A DNA stretch of 64,000 bases from DUZB01 sp963747555. GTDB lineage: Bacteria > Desulfobacterota > DSM-4660 > Desulfatiglandales > Desulfatiglandaceae. Under the pieces are notes generated by a model. That model searched no databases. It was given only the letters and a program-made list of their open reading frames with translations, and had not been told where the DNA came from. Shown piece after piece: positions 35,556 to 43,888 of this stretch. A program made the position numbers and the translations under genes. The stretch's first letter is position 1; each line of letters opens with the position of its first letter. Location: the NCBI GenBank assembly GCA_963747555.1, contig CAVVFZ010000036.1, positions 67,700-131,699 of the forward strand, in the 5' to 3' direction.

Positions 35556-37628
35556 ATGCAAGGTATGGCATACGGAAAAGATATGGAGGTGGTGAAACGG
35601 TTGAATCCCGAACCCATGACCTCCGATGAAGCGTCTGAGCAGGAAAGAATCAATGATGTGGATTTTGACATATTCACCCACAAGGTCAACATGATCGCCC
35701 AGGAGGGCAAAGAGACCACCATGAAACTGGGGGCTTCCTCCGGAATGCGCTGGGGCGATGTGGCTTTCGGGGTGTATACGGGCTCAGGAGATCTGGCCGT
35801 GGTGGCAACGGGGATCTGGTTTCATGCGGTCTTGGGACAGATTCCGGTAAAGTATATTGTCAAACACTTCATCCATGAACCGTCGGTGGGCGTGAGGGAA
35901 GGAGACTCCTTTTTCTGGAACGACCCCTTCTACGGGGGTGTCCACGGGGCCGATATGGGGCTGTGCGTTCCGGTTTTTTACAAGGGCGAACTCGTCTGTT
36001 TTACAGGCGCCGTGGTCCACACCGGAGAGTGCGGGGGTACGGATCCGGGTGGCATGAGCATGCGCGCCAGGTCCAAATACGACGAAGGGCTTTTGGTGCC
36101 GCCTCTGAAGGTGGGGGAAAACTATGCCCTCAAAGAGGATATCCTCAGTATGTTCAGCGCCATGACCCGGGACCCCAGGACCATGATCCTGGATATCAAG
36201 GCGCGCCTGGCGGCCTGCCGTATTGCCCAGCGCCGCATCGTGGATCTCATTGACGAAAAAGGCGTGGGTTTTTTTAAGGGATCCCTTCGCCGTATTTTGA
36301 CGGTGACGGCCCAGGCGGCTCGCAAGAAGGTCTCCCTTTTAAACGACGGCGTCTACCGGCAACCCCGGTTCATGGATACGGTGGGCATCGCGCCCGGCCT
36401 CACCAAGATCGACATCACCATGGAAAAGCGGGGAGAGACGCTTCGGTTTTCCTTTAAAGACACCTCCCCCATGCTCCCGGATCTGCCCTTGAATACCTAT
36501 TTTCAAGGGATTATCGGGTTGTCCATGGTCTATTTTTGTGGCTGGTTCTTTCATGATCTCCCCGCCAACAACGGACTACTGGAATCGGTGGAATGGGATT
36601 TTCCGGACAATGCCATCATCAACGCCAAGGGAGACGCCCCCACCAGCCTCTCTCCCTTTACCCAGACCTGTTTTTCACACGGCGTCTTTTTAGCCGGCGC
36701 CAGAATGACCTATAGCCTGGATCCTAAGCGGGCCGTTGCCGCCTGGTTCCAGGGATTCGGTGTCCCGATTTATGGGGGCATGAACCAGTGGAACGAACCT
36801 ATTGCCGACATTACCCCCGAGATCAATGCTACCGGTGCGGGTGCAAGACCCGATATGGACGGCGTGAACGGGGCAGGCGCATACTTTGCCACTATGAGCG
36901 ACTGCTCCGATGTGGAGACCACCGAGTCGGATCGACCCTTTCTCTATCTGTTCCGGAACTACGCCGTCAATTCCTACGGGCACGGAAAATTCAGGGGCGG
37001 GGCCGGCGTGGGGTTCGGCATGATGATGCACCATGTTCCCTGGGTGGCCATGGGGGCCTTTGGTTATGGTTCCAAATTCCCGTCCACCTTAGGTATCTTC
37101 GGGGGCTACGGGGTCCCGCCCGCTTTCATCGAGACAGTGGGACAGAGCAATGTGAAAGCCCTGCTGGCCGAGAGCAATACCCAACTCCCCACGCGAATCG
37201 AACACCTTTATGAGGCGGGGAATCCGGAGAAGGGGATGCTCCAGTTGCACAACATGACCATGAACATTCAACCGCTTATGAACGGGGACACCTTTTATCT
37301 TCCCGTGGGTGGCGGGGCCGGTTACGGCGATGTCCTGGAGAGAGATCCTAAGGATATTCTGAAGGATCTCAAGGCGGGCATGGTATCCCATTGGGCGGCC
37401 CGGAACATCTACAAGATCGTATATGACGAAGAAACCTTTCGCCTTGATGAAAAGGAGACCGATCAGTTGCGGAAAGACGTGTTACAAGAGCGACTAAAAC
37501 GGGGAAAATCCTTTGAGGTTTTTGAGAGGGAGTGGCTGAAGTTGAGGCCGTCGGATGAGGCCATAAAATATTACGGGGCTTATCCCCATCCCAGTGAAGG
37601 GCCCCCGCCGGGACCTCCGGGAATGTGA
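35556..37628 (+). CDS. HyuB/acetone-carboxylase-alpha-like subunit
   Basis: Hydantoinase B/oxoprolinase family chain of 690 residues. Conserved segments include FFWNDPFYGGVHGADM near 115-130, HTGECGGTDPGGMS near 158 and the glycine-rich GKFRGGAGVGFGMMM near 478. In ketone carboxylases this chain carries the metal site where the enol(phosphate) and carboxyphosphate are thought to meet. SD GGGGAGGTGACCC precedes ATG 35556. Ends with a Pro/Gly-rich tail (GPPPGPPGM). A 120-base gap without a clear terminator separates it from the ligase. Confidence 0.9.
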   Translation: MQGMAYGKDMEVVKRLNPEPMTSDEASEQERINDVDFDIFTHKVNMIAQEGKETTMKLGASSGMRWGDVAFGVYTGSGDLAVVATGIWFHAVLGQIPVKYIVKHFIHEPSVGVREGDSFFWNDPFYGGVHGADMGLCVPVFYKGELVCFTGAVVHTGECGGTDPGGMSMRARSKYDEGLLVPPLKVGENYALKEDILSMFSAMTRDPRTMILDIKARLAACRIAQRRIVDLIDEKGVGFFKGSLRRILTVTAQAARKKVSLLNDGVYRQPRFMDTVGIAPGLTKIDITMEKRGETLRFSFKDTSPMLPDLPLNTYFQGIIGLSMVYFCGWFFHDLPANNGLLESVEWDFPDNAIINAKGDAPTSLSPFTQTCFSHGVFLAGARMTYSLDPKRAVAAWFQGFGVPIYGGMNQWNEPIADITPEINATGAGARPDMDGVNGAGAYFATMSDCSDVETTESDRPFLYLFRNYAVNSYGHGKFRGGAGVGFGMMMHHVPWVAMGAFGYGSKFPSTLGIFGGYGVPPAFIETVGQSNVKALLAESNTQLPTRIEHLYEAGNPEKGMLQLHNMTMNIQPLMNGDTFYLPVGGGAGYGDVLERDPKDILKDLKAGMVSHWAARNIYKIVYDEETFRLDEKETDQLRKDVLQERLKRGKSFEVFEREWLKLRPSDEAIKYYGAYPHPSEGPPPGPPGM

Positions 37629-37748
37629 TATCGGTTTACGGTCGCAGTTCACGGTTTGGGGTTGGTTATCGCATGTTTCCCTTAACTGGAACCCCCTCAA
37701 CCGGTAATCCTTTAATCCTTGTGCGAATAATTATTCGGAGCGAAAAAA

Positions 37749-39347
37749 ATGTCATCAATCGATGAAGTTCGAAACAGGACCATTCACGGCGTTCTCAAAC
37801 AGAAAGTGGCCCAATGTGGGTCTCGGGTATTCTTTTATTTCAAGGATCAATCCTTTACTTACGAAGATCTGGACCGAGAGTCGGACCGGGTGGCGGCGGG
37901 GCTTCAGAATTTGGGAATCGGCAAGGGGGACAAGGTGGCCATCATCATGAGCAACCGCCCGGAATTCCTCTTTCTGTGGTTCGGGCTGAGCAAGCTGGGG
38001 GCTGTTGAGGTGCCCGTGAACACGGCCCACCGTGGGGATCTTCTGACCTATATGATGGACAAGTCCGATTCCAGGGCGCTGGTGGTGGAAGCGGGGTTTA
38101 TGGACCGGGTGGCGCCTGTGCTCGGGGACCTCCCCCAACTGGAACAGTTAATCGTGCTGGGGGATCCTGAAACAAGGCTCCCCGAGACTGAAAAGAAGGT
38201 TTTTGATTACGGAAATGTGTGTGATAACGACGGGAACTTTGATGCGCCATCGGTGATCTGGTCCGATCCGTTTGTCATCATGTTTACCTCCGGCACTACC
38301 GGACCCAGTAAGGGGTCTCTCATGCCCCAGAATTATGCCCTGTTCATGGGAAAGGTCTGCATGGAGACCGCGGGATATACGGATGCGGACTGCCTTTACA
38401 ACACCCTTCCCTTGTTTCACGGAAACGCGCAGCTACTCTCCACCATGCCGGCGCTCATGAGCGGGGCCCGCATGGTGCTGGCCGAACGGTTTTCCGCCAG
38501 CCGGTTCTGGCCGGAGGTAAAGAAATACGGTTGCACGGAGTTTAATTACATCGGGGGTATTCTACCCATTCTGCTCAAGGCGGAACCAAAAACCGACGAT
38601 GCGGATAACCCCTTGCGGCTCATGTTTGGCGGCGGTTGCCCGCCCCACCTCTTTGGGGAAGTGGAGAGCCGCTTCGGTGTGACCCTGCTGGAAGGGTACG
38701 GTATGAGCGAGATCGGCCTGCCGCTCTTAAACACCCTCAAATCCAGGAAGATCGGCACGTGCGGCAAGGCTTCCTACGGGTGCGAAGTCAAACTGGTAGA
38801 CGATAACGGCATGACCGTGGGTCCCGGCGTCCCCGGTGAGCTGCTCATGCGGACCCGGGAGCCGTTCACCATGCTGCTGGAATATTACAAGATGCCCGAG
38901 AAGACCGTGGAGGCCTGGCGGGATCTGTGGTTCAACACGGGCGATTACCTGGTGATGGATGAAGAGGGATATTTCCAGTTTGTGGACCGCAAGAAGGATG
39001 CCCTCCGTCGAAGAGGGGAGAACATCAGTTCCCAGGAGGTGGAAAAGGTGATCAGCGGCCATCCCGCGGTCCTGGAATCCGCTGCAATCGGGGTCAAGTC
39101 CGCCATGAGTGAAGATGAAGTCATGATCTGCGTGACCCTGAAGCCGGGGGAGAGTCTCACCCCGGAGGCCCTGCTGGATTTTGCCCAGGAGCGCATGGCC
39201 TATTTCATGGTGCCCCGCTATGTGAGGATTATGGACCGGCTTCCCAAGACGCCCACCGAAAAAGTCCAAAAAGCTGTCCTTCGCGAGGAAGGGGTGAGCC
39301 CGGACACTTGGGACCGCGAGGCCGCGGGATACCAGGTGAAACGCTGA
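37749..39347 (+). CDS. AMP-forming acyl-CoA ligase (CaiC-like)
   Basis: Class I adenylate-forming enzyme, 532 residues: carboxylate + ATP + CoA to acyl-CoA. The P-loop MFTSGTTGPSKGS is near residue 178, the adenine-binding YGMSE near 317, and FNTGDYLVMDEEGYFQFVDR near 397 carries the ribose-binding Asp; the C-terminal catalytic Lys is in TEKVQK. The general look is of crotonobetaine/carnitine-CoA ligases. After a ketone carboxylase the natural substrate would be a beta-keto acid, as benzoylacetate is for the acetophenone pathway; this is inference from context. Confidence 0.9.
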   Translation: MSSIDEVRNRTIHGVLKQKVAQCGSRVFFYFKDQSFTYEDLDRESDRVAAGLQNLGIGKGDKVAIIMSNRPEFLFLWFGLSKLGAVEVPVNTAHRGDLLTYMMDKSDSRALVVEAGFMDRVAPVLGDLPQLEQLIVLGDPETRLPETEKKVFDYGNVCDNDGNFDAPSVIWSDPFVIMFTSGTTGPSKGSLMPQNYALFMGKVCMETAGYTDADCLYNTLPLFHGNAQLLSTMPALMSGARMVLAERFSASRFWPEVKKYGCTEFNYIGGILPILLKAEPKTDDADNPLRLMFGGGCPPHLFGEVESRFGVTLLEGYGMSEIGLPLLNTLKSRKIGTCGKASYGCEVKLVDDNGMTVGPGVPGELLMRTREPFTMLLEYYKMPEKTVEAWRDLWFNTGDYLVMDEEGYFQFVDRKKDALRRRGENISSQEVEKVISGHPAVLESAAIGVKSAMSEDEVMICVTLKPGESLTPEALLDFAQERMAYFMVPRYVRIMDRLPKTPTEKVQKAVLREEGVSPDTWDREAAGYQVKR

Positions 39348-39376
39348 GTTCTTTCCGATGACAAAGGAATGTAGAG

Positions 39377-39829
39377 ATGGAAAATGAGAAAATGAAAGAA
39401 ATCCCCCCCATGCTGCCGGGTATCTTTACCCTTCCTCCTTACGGAGAGAAACCGCCCATGCTCCTCGGAGGGTATTGCGAATCCTGCAACCGGTACTATT
39501 TCCCCAAACCCCGGTACTGCCCCCGTTGTCTTGAGGTCCCCGAGTCGAGAGAGATCGGAAACAGGGGGCGCATTCACAGTTTCACGGCAGTGAGGATCAA
39601 GCCCCCCCTGGGGCTTTCCCAACCCTACGGCGTGGGGTATGTGGATCTGGATGATGAGCAGAATGGATCGGGACTTCGGGTCTTTTGCCTCTTTGATCCG
39701 GACTCCATGGATCGTTTACGGATCGGAGGGAAAGTGATCTTAAACGTAGCCCCCCTGGGCCATAACGGCCGGGGGGAGGTTCGGCTCAGGCCCTTTTTCA
39801 CACCGGTGCAATCAAAAGAGGAGGTGTGA
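39377..39829 (+). CDS. DUF35 Zn-ribbon/OB-fold protein (thiolase partner)
   Basis: A 150-residue protein with a rubredoxin-like zinc ribbon (GGYCESCNRYYFPKPRYCPRC, Cys at about 34, 37, 48, 51) and a C-terminal OB fold (SFTAVRIKPP). Such proteins are built into complexes with SCP-2-type thiolases and HMG-CoA synthases, where the OB fold positions the CoA substrate. The thiolase gene follows immediately, overlapping its ribosome site with this gene's stop. Confidence 0.9.
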   Translation: MENEKMKEIPPMLPGIFTLPPYGEKPPMLLGGYCESCNRYYFPKPRYCPRCLEVPESREIGNRGRIHSFTAVRIKPPLGLSQPYGVGYVDLDDEQNGSGLRVFCLFDPDSMDRLRIGGKVILNVAPLGHNGRGEVRLRPFFTPVQSKEEV

Positions 39830-39831
39830 AA

Positions 39832-40977
39832 ATGGATAGAGCAGCAGTTGTAGGCATAGGGATGATCCCTTTTGGAAAGCATGAGGACAGGACCTTGGTG
39901 GGGATGGCCGCGGAGGCATGCCGTTTGGCCCTCAAAGATGCGGAGATCAAGCCGTCCCAAGTTGACGTGGCGTTCTTTGCATCGGGCATTGCGGCCAAGC
40001 TTTTCGGTGATTTTACCGTGGGACAGAATGTTTTCTGGGAGGTGGGAATCAACCGGATTCCCGTGATTAATGTGGAAAACGCCTGCACCAGCGGCTCCAC
40101 CGCGTTTTATCTGGGATATAATATGGTGGCGGCGGGCCAGGCCGAGACGGTTCTGGTATGCGGCGCGGAGAAGATGTGCGTACCTGGGTTCGGACTTATC
40201 AATTCGGGAGAGACCCAATTGGACACACAGTTGGGTCTGGTTGCGCCTGCGGGATTTGCCCTGCGGGCCATGCGCCACATGGCTGAATACTGCACCACAA
40301 AAGAACAACTTGCCCGCGTAGCCGTCAAGAACCGTTCTCACGGCGGGCTGAACCCCATGGCCCAATTTCGAGCTCCGTTGACCGTGGAGGAAGTGCTCGC
40401 CGCGCCAATGATCGTGGACCCGTTGACGCGCCTTCAATGTTGCCCTATTGCCGATGGCGCCGCCGCCCTGCTGATTGTTTCTCCGGCCGTGGCGGCTCGG
40501 TTGGGACGGGGGGTCCGGGTGGAATCGTCCGTTCTTGTTACCGGAAATTATGAGAATCCGCAGGACCTGGCAAACTGGGAGACGGACCGGCGCGGGGCGG
40601 CCCTGGCCTATGAGAAGGCGGGGATGGGGCCCGACGCCATAAATCTGGTGGAATGCCATGACGCCTTTACGATTTCGGAGATCCTGCACTACGAAGCCCT
40701 GGGCCTCTGTCCTCCGGGAGAAGGGGGCAGACTCGTTGATGAAGGGGTTGTGGCCCTGGGGGGGAAGGTTCCCGTAAACCCGTCCGGAGGCCTTTTGAGT
40801 CGTGGCCATCCGGTGGCGGCAACGGGCGTCGCCCAGATCGTGGAGGTGGTGACACAGCTTCGTGGCGAAGCGGGCCCAAGGCAGGTGGAAGGCGCCCGTG
40901 TAGGCCTGGCCCAGTGCATGGGCGGGGACAAGGACGGCGACAGCAAATCGTGTACCGTTTCCATCTTCTCGGTATGA
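39832..40977 (+). CDS. SCP-2-type thiolase
   Basis: A 381-residue thiolase of the DUF35-associated group. The nucleophile Cys is in ENACTSGSTAFYLG, the general-base His in ECHDAFTISE and the second His in LSRGHPVAATG; the terminal AQCMGG is also conserved. ATG 39832 sits 7 bases after AGGAGG; GTG 39826 lies inside that site and is less likely. Expected role here is thiolytic cleavage of a beta-ketoacyl-CoA to acyl-CoA and acetyl-CoA. Confidence 0.92.
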   Translation: MDRAAVVGIGMIPFGKHEDRTLVGMAAEACRLALKDAEIKPSQVDVAFFASGIAAKLFGDFTVGQNVFWEVGINRIPVINVENACTSGSTAFYLGYNMVAAGQAETVLVCGAEKMCVPGFGLINSGETQLDTQLGLVAPAGFALRAMRHMAEYCTTKEQLARVAVKNRSHGGLNPMAQFRAPLTVEEVLAAPMIVDPLTRLQCCPIADGAAALLIVSPAVAARLGRGVRVESSVLVTGNYENPQDLANWETDRRGAALAYEKAGMGPDAINLVECHDAFTISEILHYEALGLCPPGEGGRLVDEGVVALGGKVPVNPSGGLLSRGHPVAATGVAQIVEVVTQLRGEAGPRQVEGARVGLAQCMGGDKDGDSKSCTVSIFSV

Positions 40978-41033
40978 GCGTCTTCTTCCCGCTTTATAAC
41001 AGGATCAGATCGAGATAAAAACTTCTCAAACGA

Positions 41034-41168
41034 GGTTTCAGGTTTCAGTGTTCAGGGGAACCCATGACAGGTAACCCACCATTAGGAATCTATTTTTAAA
41101 CTCTCCGGTTTCGAGCAGGATCGATGTGGTCAAGGAATTCTGACACCTGAAACCCGACACCTGAAACC
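41034..41168. repeat. Inverted GGTTTCAGGT-type repeat pair
   Basis: GGTTTCAGGTTTCAGTGTT (from 41034) is mirrored by ACACCTGAAACCCGACAC and CTGAAACC (to 41168), about 85 bases apart. The units are themselves repetitive (GTTTCAGGT). It lies between the thiolase and the VOC gene, where it could form a long stem in the transcript. Origin unknown. Confidence 0.5.
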
Positions 41169-41178
41169 AAAATTGGGC

Positions 41179-41640
41179 ATGAATGAGACCCTCATGACAA
41201 GAATTCATCACGTGGCCCTGTTTGTTTCGAATATGGAGCGGGCCTTGCATCTGTTTCAGAATATCCTGGGCTTGAAACCGGCCTGGCATGCGGCGGAGGT
41301 CAAAGGGAACCGAATGGCCTCGCTTCTTGGGATCCCGGAGATAAAGATGGAAATCGTCTATCTGCAAAACGGGCCGGAAAGCACTGCCGTTGAGTTGTGC
41401 CGTATGATTCACCCCGTGGCGGAAAAACCGCCTCAACCCTTCGGCAGTCCGGGCGGCATGTCCCTGAGCCTTCAGGTAAAAGACCTGGACCTGCTGCACC
41501 AACGCCTGACTCGGGAAGGATGGACTCCCTTCTCCCCCTGCCTGGAGATGTCCGATCCCGAAGGAGATCCCGTCAGACTGTTCTGTTTTCCCCTGGAAGG
41601 AGGAACGGTGGTGGAACTGATCGAAAAGGTTTCATCCTGA
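41179..41640 (+). CDS. VOC-family protein (methylmalonyl-CoA epimerase-like)
   Basis: A 153-residue glyoxalase-fold protein (ATG 41179; ATG 41194 would start at MTRIHHVALFVSN). The two beta-alpha-beta-beta-beta modules are visible, with metal-ligand candidates His in IHHVALF, Glu in KMEIVYL and Glu in TVVELIEK. Epimerases of methylmalonyl-CoA have this size and start. The adjacent ScpB-like gene, which uses (R)- or (S)-methylmalonyl-CoA, supports a role in that metabolism, but other VOC functions are possible. Confidence 0.75.
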   Translation: MNETLMTRIHHVALFVSNMERALHLFQNILGLKPAWHAAEVKGNRMASLLGIPEIKMEIVYLQNGPESTAVELCRMIHPVAEKPPQPFGSPGGMSLSLQVKDLDLLHQRLTREGWTPFSPCLEMSDPEGDPVRLFCFPLEGGTVVELIEKVSS

Positions 41641-41830
41641 TTTGAAAAATTCACCGGCGCCGGCCATCCTATTACACAATCCCCATAAGATCTGAGACAG
41701 CTTCCATCCGCAAATGAAATCATTTCTTTTTGCGCTTTTCCGTCCAATCTGGTAATGTCTGCAGCCAGTATCTTGATGAAGATGTGGCGAAAAAGCAAAG
41801 GTAAACTGTAATGAATTCCCGGAGAAAATC

Positions 41831-42640
41831 ATGAAAAGCGATTGCGGCTGCAAGGCGGATCAGGATCTGGTTCAATCGGAAGTCAAGAATCATATCGGCC
41901 TAATCGTCATGAACAATCCCCACAAACTCAATTGCTTGAGTTCGGAACTGGTGGCGGGGATTTTGAGAGCGTTTGAGACCCTTGAAAATGCCCGAGCCCG
42001 TGTCGTGATGCTCCGGGCCTACCCTGGTGCGAAGGTCTGGTCCGCCGGGCACAACATGAAGGAGATCCCACTTGACGGGCAGGATCCTTTGTATTGGAAC
42101 GTCCCTTTTGAACGGCTCCTGCATCGGGTGCAGAGCTGCCCTGTCCCCGTTATCGGTATGATAGAGGGCAGTGTGTGGGGAGGCGCCTGCGATCTGGCTA
42201 TGACATGCGATATGCTGGTGGGCACGCCTACCGCCAGCTTTGCCATCACGCCCGCCAAGATCGGCCTCTCTTATAATACGGGGGGACTCAACCACTTCCT
42301 GGGCGTTTTACCCATGCATATTATCAAAGAGATGATTTTTACGGCCCAACCCATTTCCGCCGAAGATGCACACAGATACGGACTTCTCAACCGTCTGGTT
42401 GCGCCCGAAAGGCTCGAAGAGACAGCCCTTCAAATGGCCGGGGTGATTGCCTGCCATGCCCCCATGGCGATTCGGGTGCTCAAGGCCGAAATGCGGAAAC
42501 TGACGAGAGGTCCTGGTCTCAGTGCCGATGATTTCGAGGAAATCCAGAACCTTCGAAGAGACGCTTTCAGAAGTAAGGACTTTCGGGAGGGGATTACCTC
42601 TTTTTTTGAAAAAAGGCCTCCCCGATTCGAAGACAAATGA
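41831..42640 (+). CDS. scpB: Methylmalonyl-CoA decarboxylase-like (crotonase family)
   Basis: A 269-residue crotonase-fold enzyme that resembles E. coli ScpB closely along its length: KVWSAGHNMKEIP, VPVIGMIEGSVWGGACDL, KEMIFTAQPISAEDA and GITSFFEKRPP line up with the corresponding ScpB segments by memory. It has about 15 extra N-terminal residues with two Cys (CGCKADQ). ScpB decarboxylates methylmalonyl-CoA to propionyl-CoA. Good ribosome site (GGAGAAAATC). Same orientation as the ketone-carboxylase set, 190 bases after the VOC gene. Confidence 0.82.
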   Translation: MKSDCGCKADQDLVQSEVKNHIGLIVMNNPHKLNCLSSELVAGILRAFETLENARARVVMLRAYPGAKVWSAGHNMKEIPLDGQDPLYWNVPFERLLHRVQSCPVPVIGMIEGSVWGGACDLAMTCDMLVGTPTASFAITPAKIGLSYNTGGLNHFLGVLPMHIIKEMIFTAQPISAEDAHRYGLLNRLVAPERLEETALQMAGVIACHAPMAIRVLKAEMRKLTRGPGLSADDFEEIQNLRRDAFRSKDFREGITSFFEKRPPRFEDK

Positions 42641-42720
42641 ATCTATTATCTAATGGCATTCCCTTCGCGAAAGGGGAACGCACAGATTTCGGCGTTTTGG
42701 CCGAATAAGGAAAGGAAGCA

Positions 42721-43071
42721 ATGATCGTACGACATTTAAAAGATAAAGAGGTGCTGGAAACCACCTACCGGGCCCATGGGGGCGGTATCGCCCAGATGAT
42801 TCTGGACCAGGGAACACTAAAGGAAATTGGTTTTTTTGCCTGTGCCACCCTGGAAGAAGGGAAGGAACTTGAAGCCCACGTGGACCCGATGGAGGAGATC
42901 TATTTTATCTTGAGCGGCGAAGGGGAAATGACCGTGGGGGAGGAGACAAGGCACGTGGGACCGGGCGATGCCATATGGATTCCGGCAGGAGATGTCCATC
43001 GTCTTCAAAATACCGGCGAGGAAGTCTGTTTTATCCTGGTGGTTGCCTCCAATGCCTGGCTCACAAAATAG
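42721..43071 (+). CDS. Cupin-domain protein
   Basis: A single-domain cupin of 116 residues. Motif 1 is degenerate (EAHVDPMEEIYFILSGEGEM: first His present, second replaced by a Pro-Met-Glu pair with Glu retained) and motif 2 is PAGDVHRLQNTG. Such small cupins are sensors, isomerases or dioxygenase-like; the function is not readable. Clear SD (GGAAAGGAAGCA). An IR that may end the transcript follows directly. Confidence 0.85.
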   Translation: MIVRHLKDKEVLETTYRAHGGGIAQMILDQGTLKEIGFFACATLEEGKELEAHVDPMEEIYFILSGEGEMTVGEETRHVGPGDAIWIPAGDVHRLQNTGEEVCFILVVASNAWLTK

Positions 43072-43072
43072 G

Positions 43073-43118
43073 ACCTAAAAACTGCAATTAGCCTAACCGC
43101 TCATTGCATTTTTTAGGT
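43073..43118. terminator. Long AT-rich inverted repeat after the cupin gene
   Basis: ACCTAAAAACTGCAAT (43073-43088) pairs with ATTGCATTTTTTAGGT (43103-43118), one mismatch in 16, loop of 14. It begins one base after the cupin stop and carries a T run, so it may act as a bidirectional terminator; the stem is AT-rich, so this is not certain. Confidence 0.45.
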
Positions 43119-43218
43119 AGGATATTTTTGGAGATTCGTGGATTTGGTGCGCTTCAAGTCTGAATCTGCATGTCTTAGGCAGAAGAGATCCGAAGAAGCG
43201 GAAGACAAGGAATAAAGT

Positions 43219-43554
43219 ATGGCGTCTGTGGATGACTGGGGTCAAAACCCGGAAGTACGGAGAATGAGACGGATATTTCAGGAAATGGAATCCGGACAGG
43301 AACGCTTTCTGAAATTGGCGGGGATTGCCCCGTTCGATACCAGACTTCGGATCTGGCGGGATAAGGCGCGCCTGCTTTTTGAACGGCTCTGGCCAAAGGC
43401 AGCTTCCCATGGCAATATGGATGAAAAGCGCATGGGAAGGCTTTATGTCCATTGTCTGGGTCGGGTTATGAACGATGACGGCATTCCGGTTTCTGAAACC
43501 CTGTTGCCCGAGGACAGGGAGATCGAGGGATTTTTAAAGGGGGGTCCGTCATGA
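43219..43554 (+). CDS. Unknown 111-residue protein, first of a pair
   Basis: A basic helical protein without signal or membrane segment (GQNPEVRRMRRIFQEMESGQ start; ARLLFERLWPKA in the middle). I recognise no family. Ribosome site AAGGA is 7 bases before the ATG. The stop overlaps the start of the next gene by ATGA, so the two are probably co-translated and may form one complex. Confidence 0.6.
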   Translation: MASVDDWGQNPEVRRMRRIFQEMESGQERFLKLAGIAPFDTRLRIWRDKARLLFERLWPKAASHGNMDEKRMGRLYVHCLGRVMNDDGIPVSETLLPEDREIEGFLKGGPS

Positions 43555-43886
43555 TTCAGCTGCGTTTGTTCGGGCGGTGCCGCATATACCACGATCCCGT
43601 GAGCCCGGTATTGCGCGCCCCGGCGGAAATCGGCTGGGACGCATGGTTTCGAAAGATCGATCTGGTCACGCCCCGTCGGTTGAAAGGCCGGGAGCTTCTC
43701 ATGCGCACCAGAGGCTGGTGGACCGTTGAACCATTGGATGTGCTGCCGGTGGTGGAGAAACACGGCCGGCTTGTGGTGGGTGAAAAGGGGGAACTGATGG
43801 TTGAATGTACGGATTCGGAAGCCGTCGAGGTTCTCCGTTTAGCCCTGAGAGAATCTTTTGAAGACCAGGTTCTGCTTTCACCCTGA
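43551..43886 (+). CDS. Unknown 111-residue protein, second of a pair
   Basis: Starts inside the stop of its partner. The sequence (MIQLRLFGRCRIYHDPVSPV, later LLMRTRGWWTVEPLDVLP) suggests a mixed alpha-beta fold without known motifs. Ends 2 bases before the convergent amidohydrolase stop. Unknown function. Confidence 0.6.
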   Translation: MIQLRLFGRCRIYHDPVSPVLRAPAEIGWDAWFRKIDLVTPRRLKGRELLMRTRGWWTVEPLDVLPVVEKHGRLVVGEKGELMVECTDSEAVEVLRLALRESFEDQVLLSP

Positions 43887-43888
43887 TT

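Noticed and set aside
34007..35722. Long minus-strand open frame across the second HyuA gene
   Set aside because: It lies fully opposite a gene with all HyuA motifs; high GC at codon third positions creates such shadows.
42654..42668. Sigma-54-like promoter (TGGCATTCCCTTCGC) before the cupin gene
   Set aside because: GG-N10-GC spacing is right, but the -12 TTGC is disrupted and no enhancer-binding protein is nearby.
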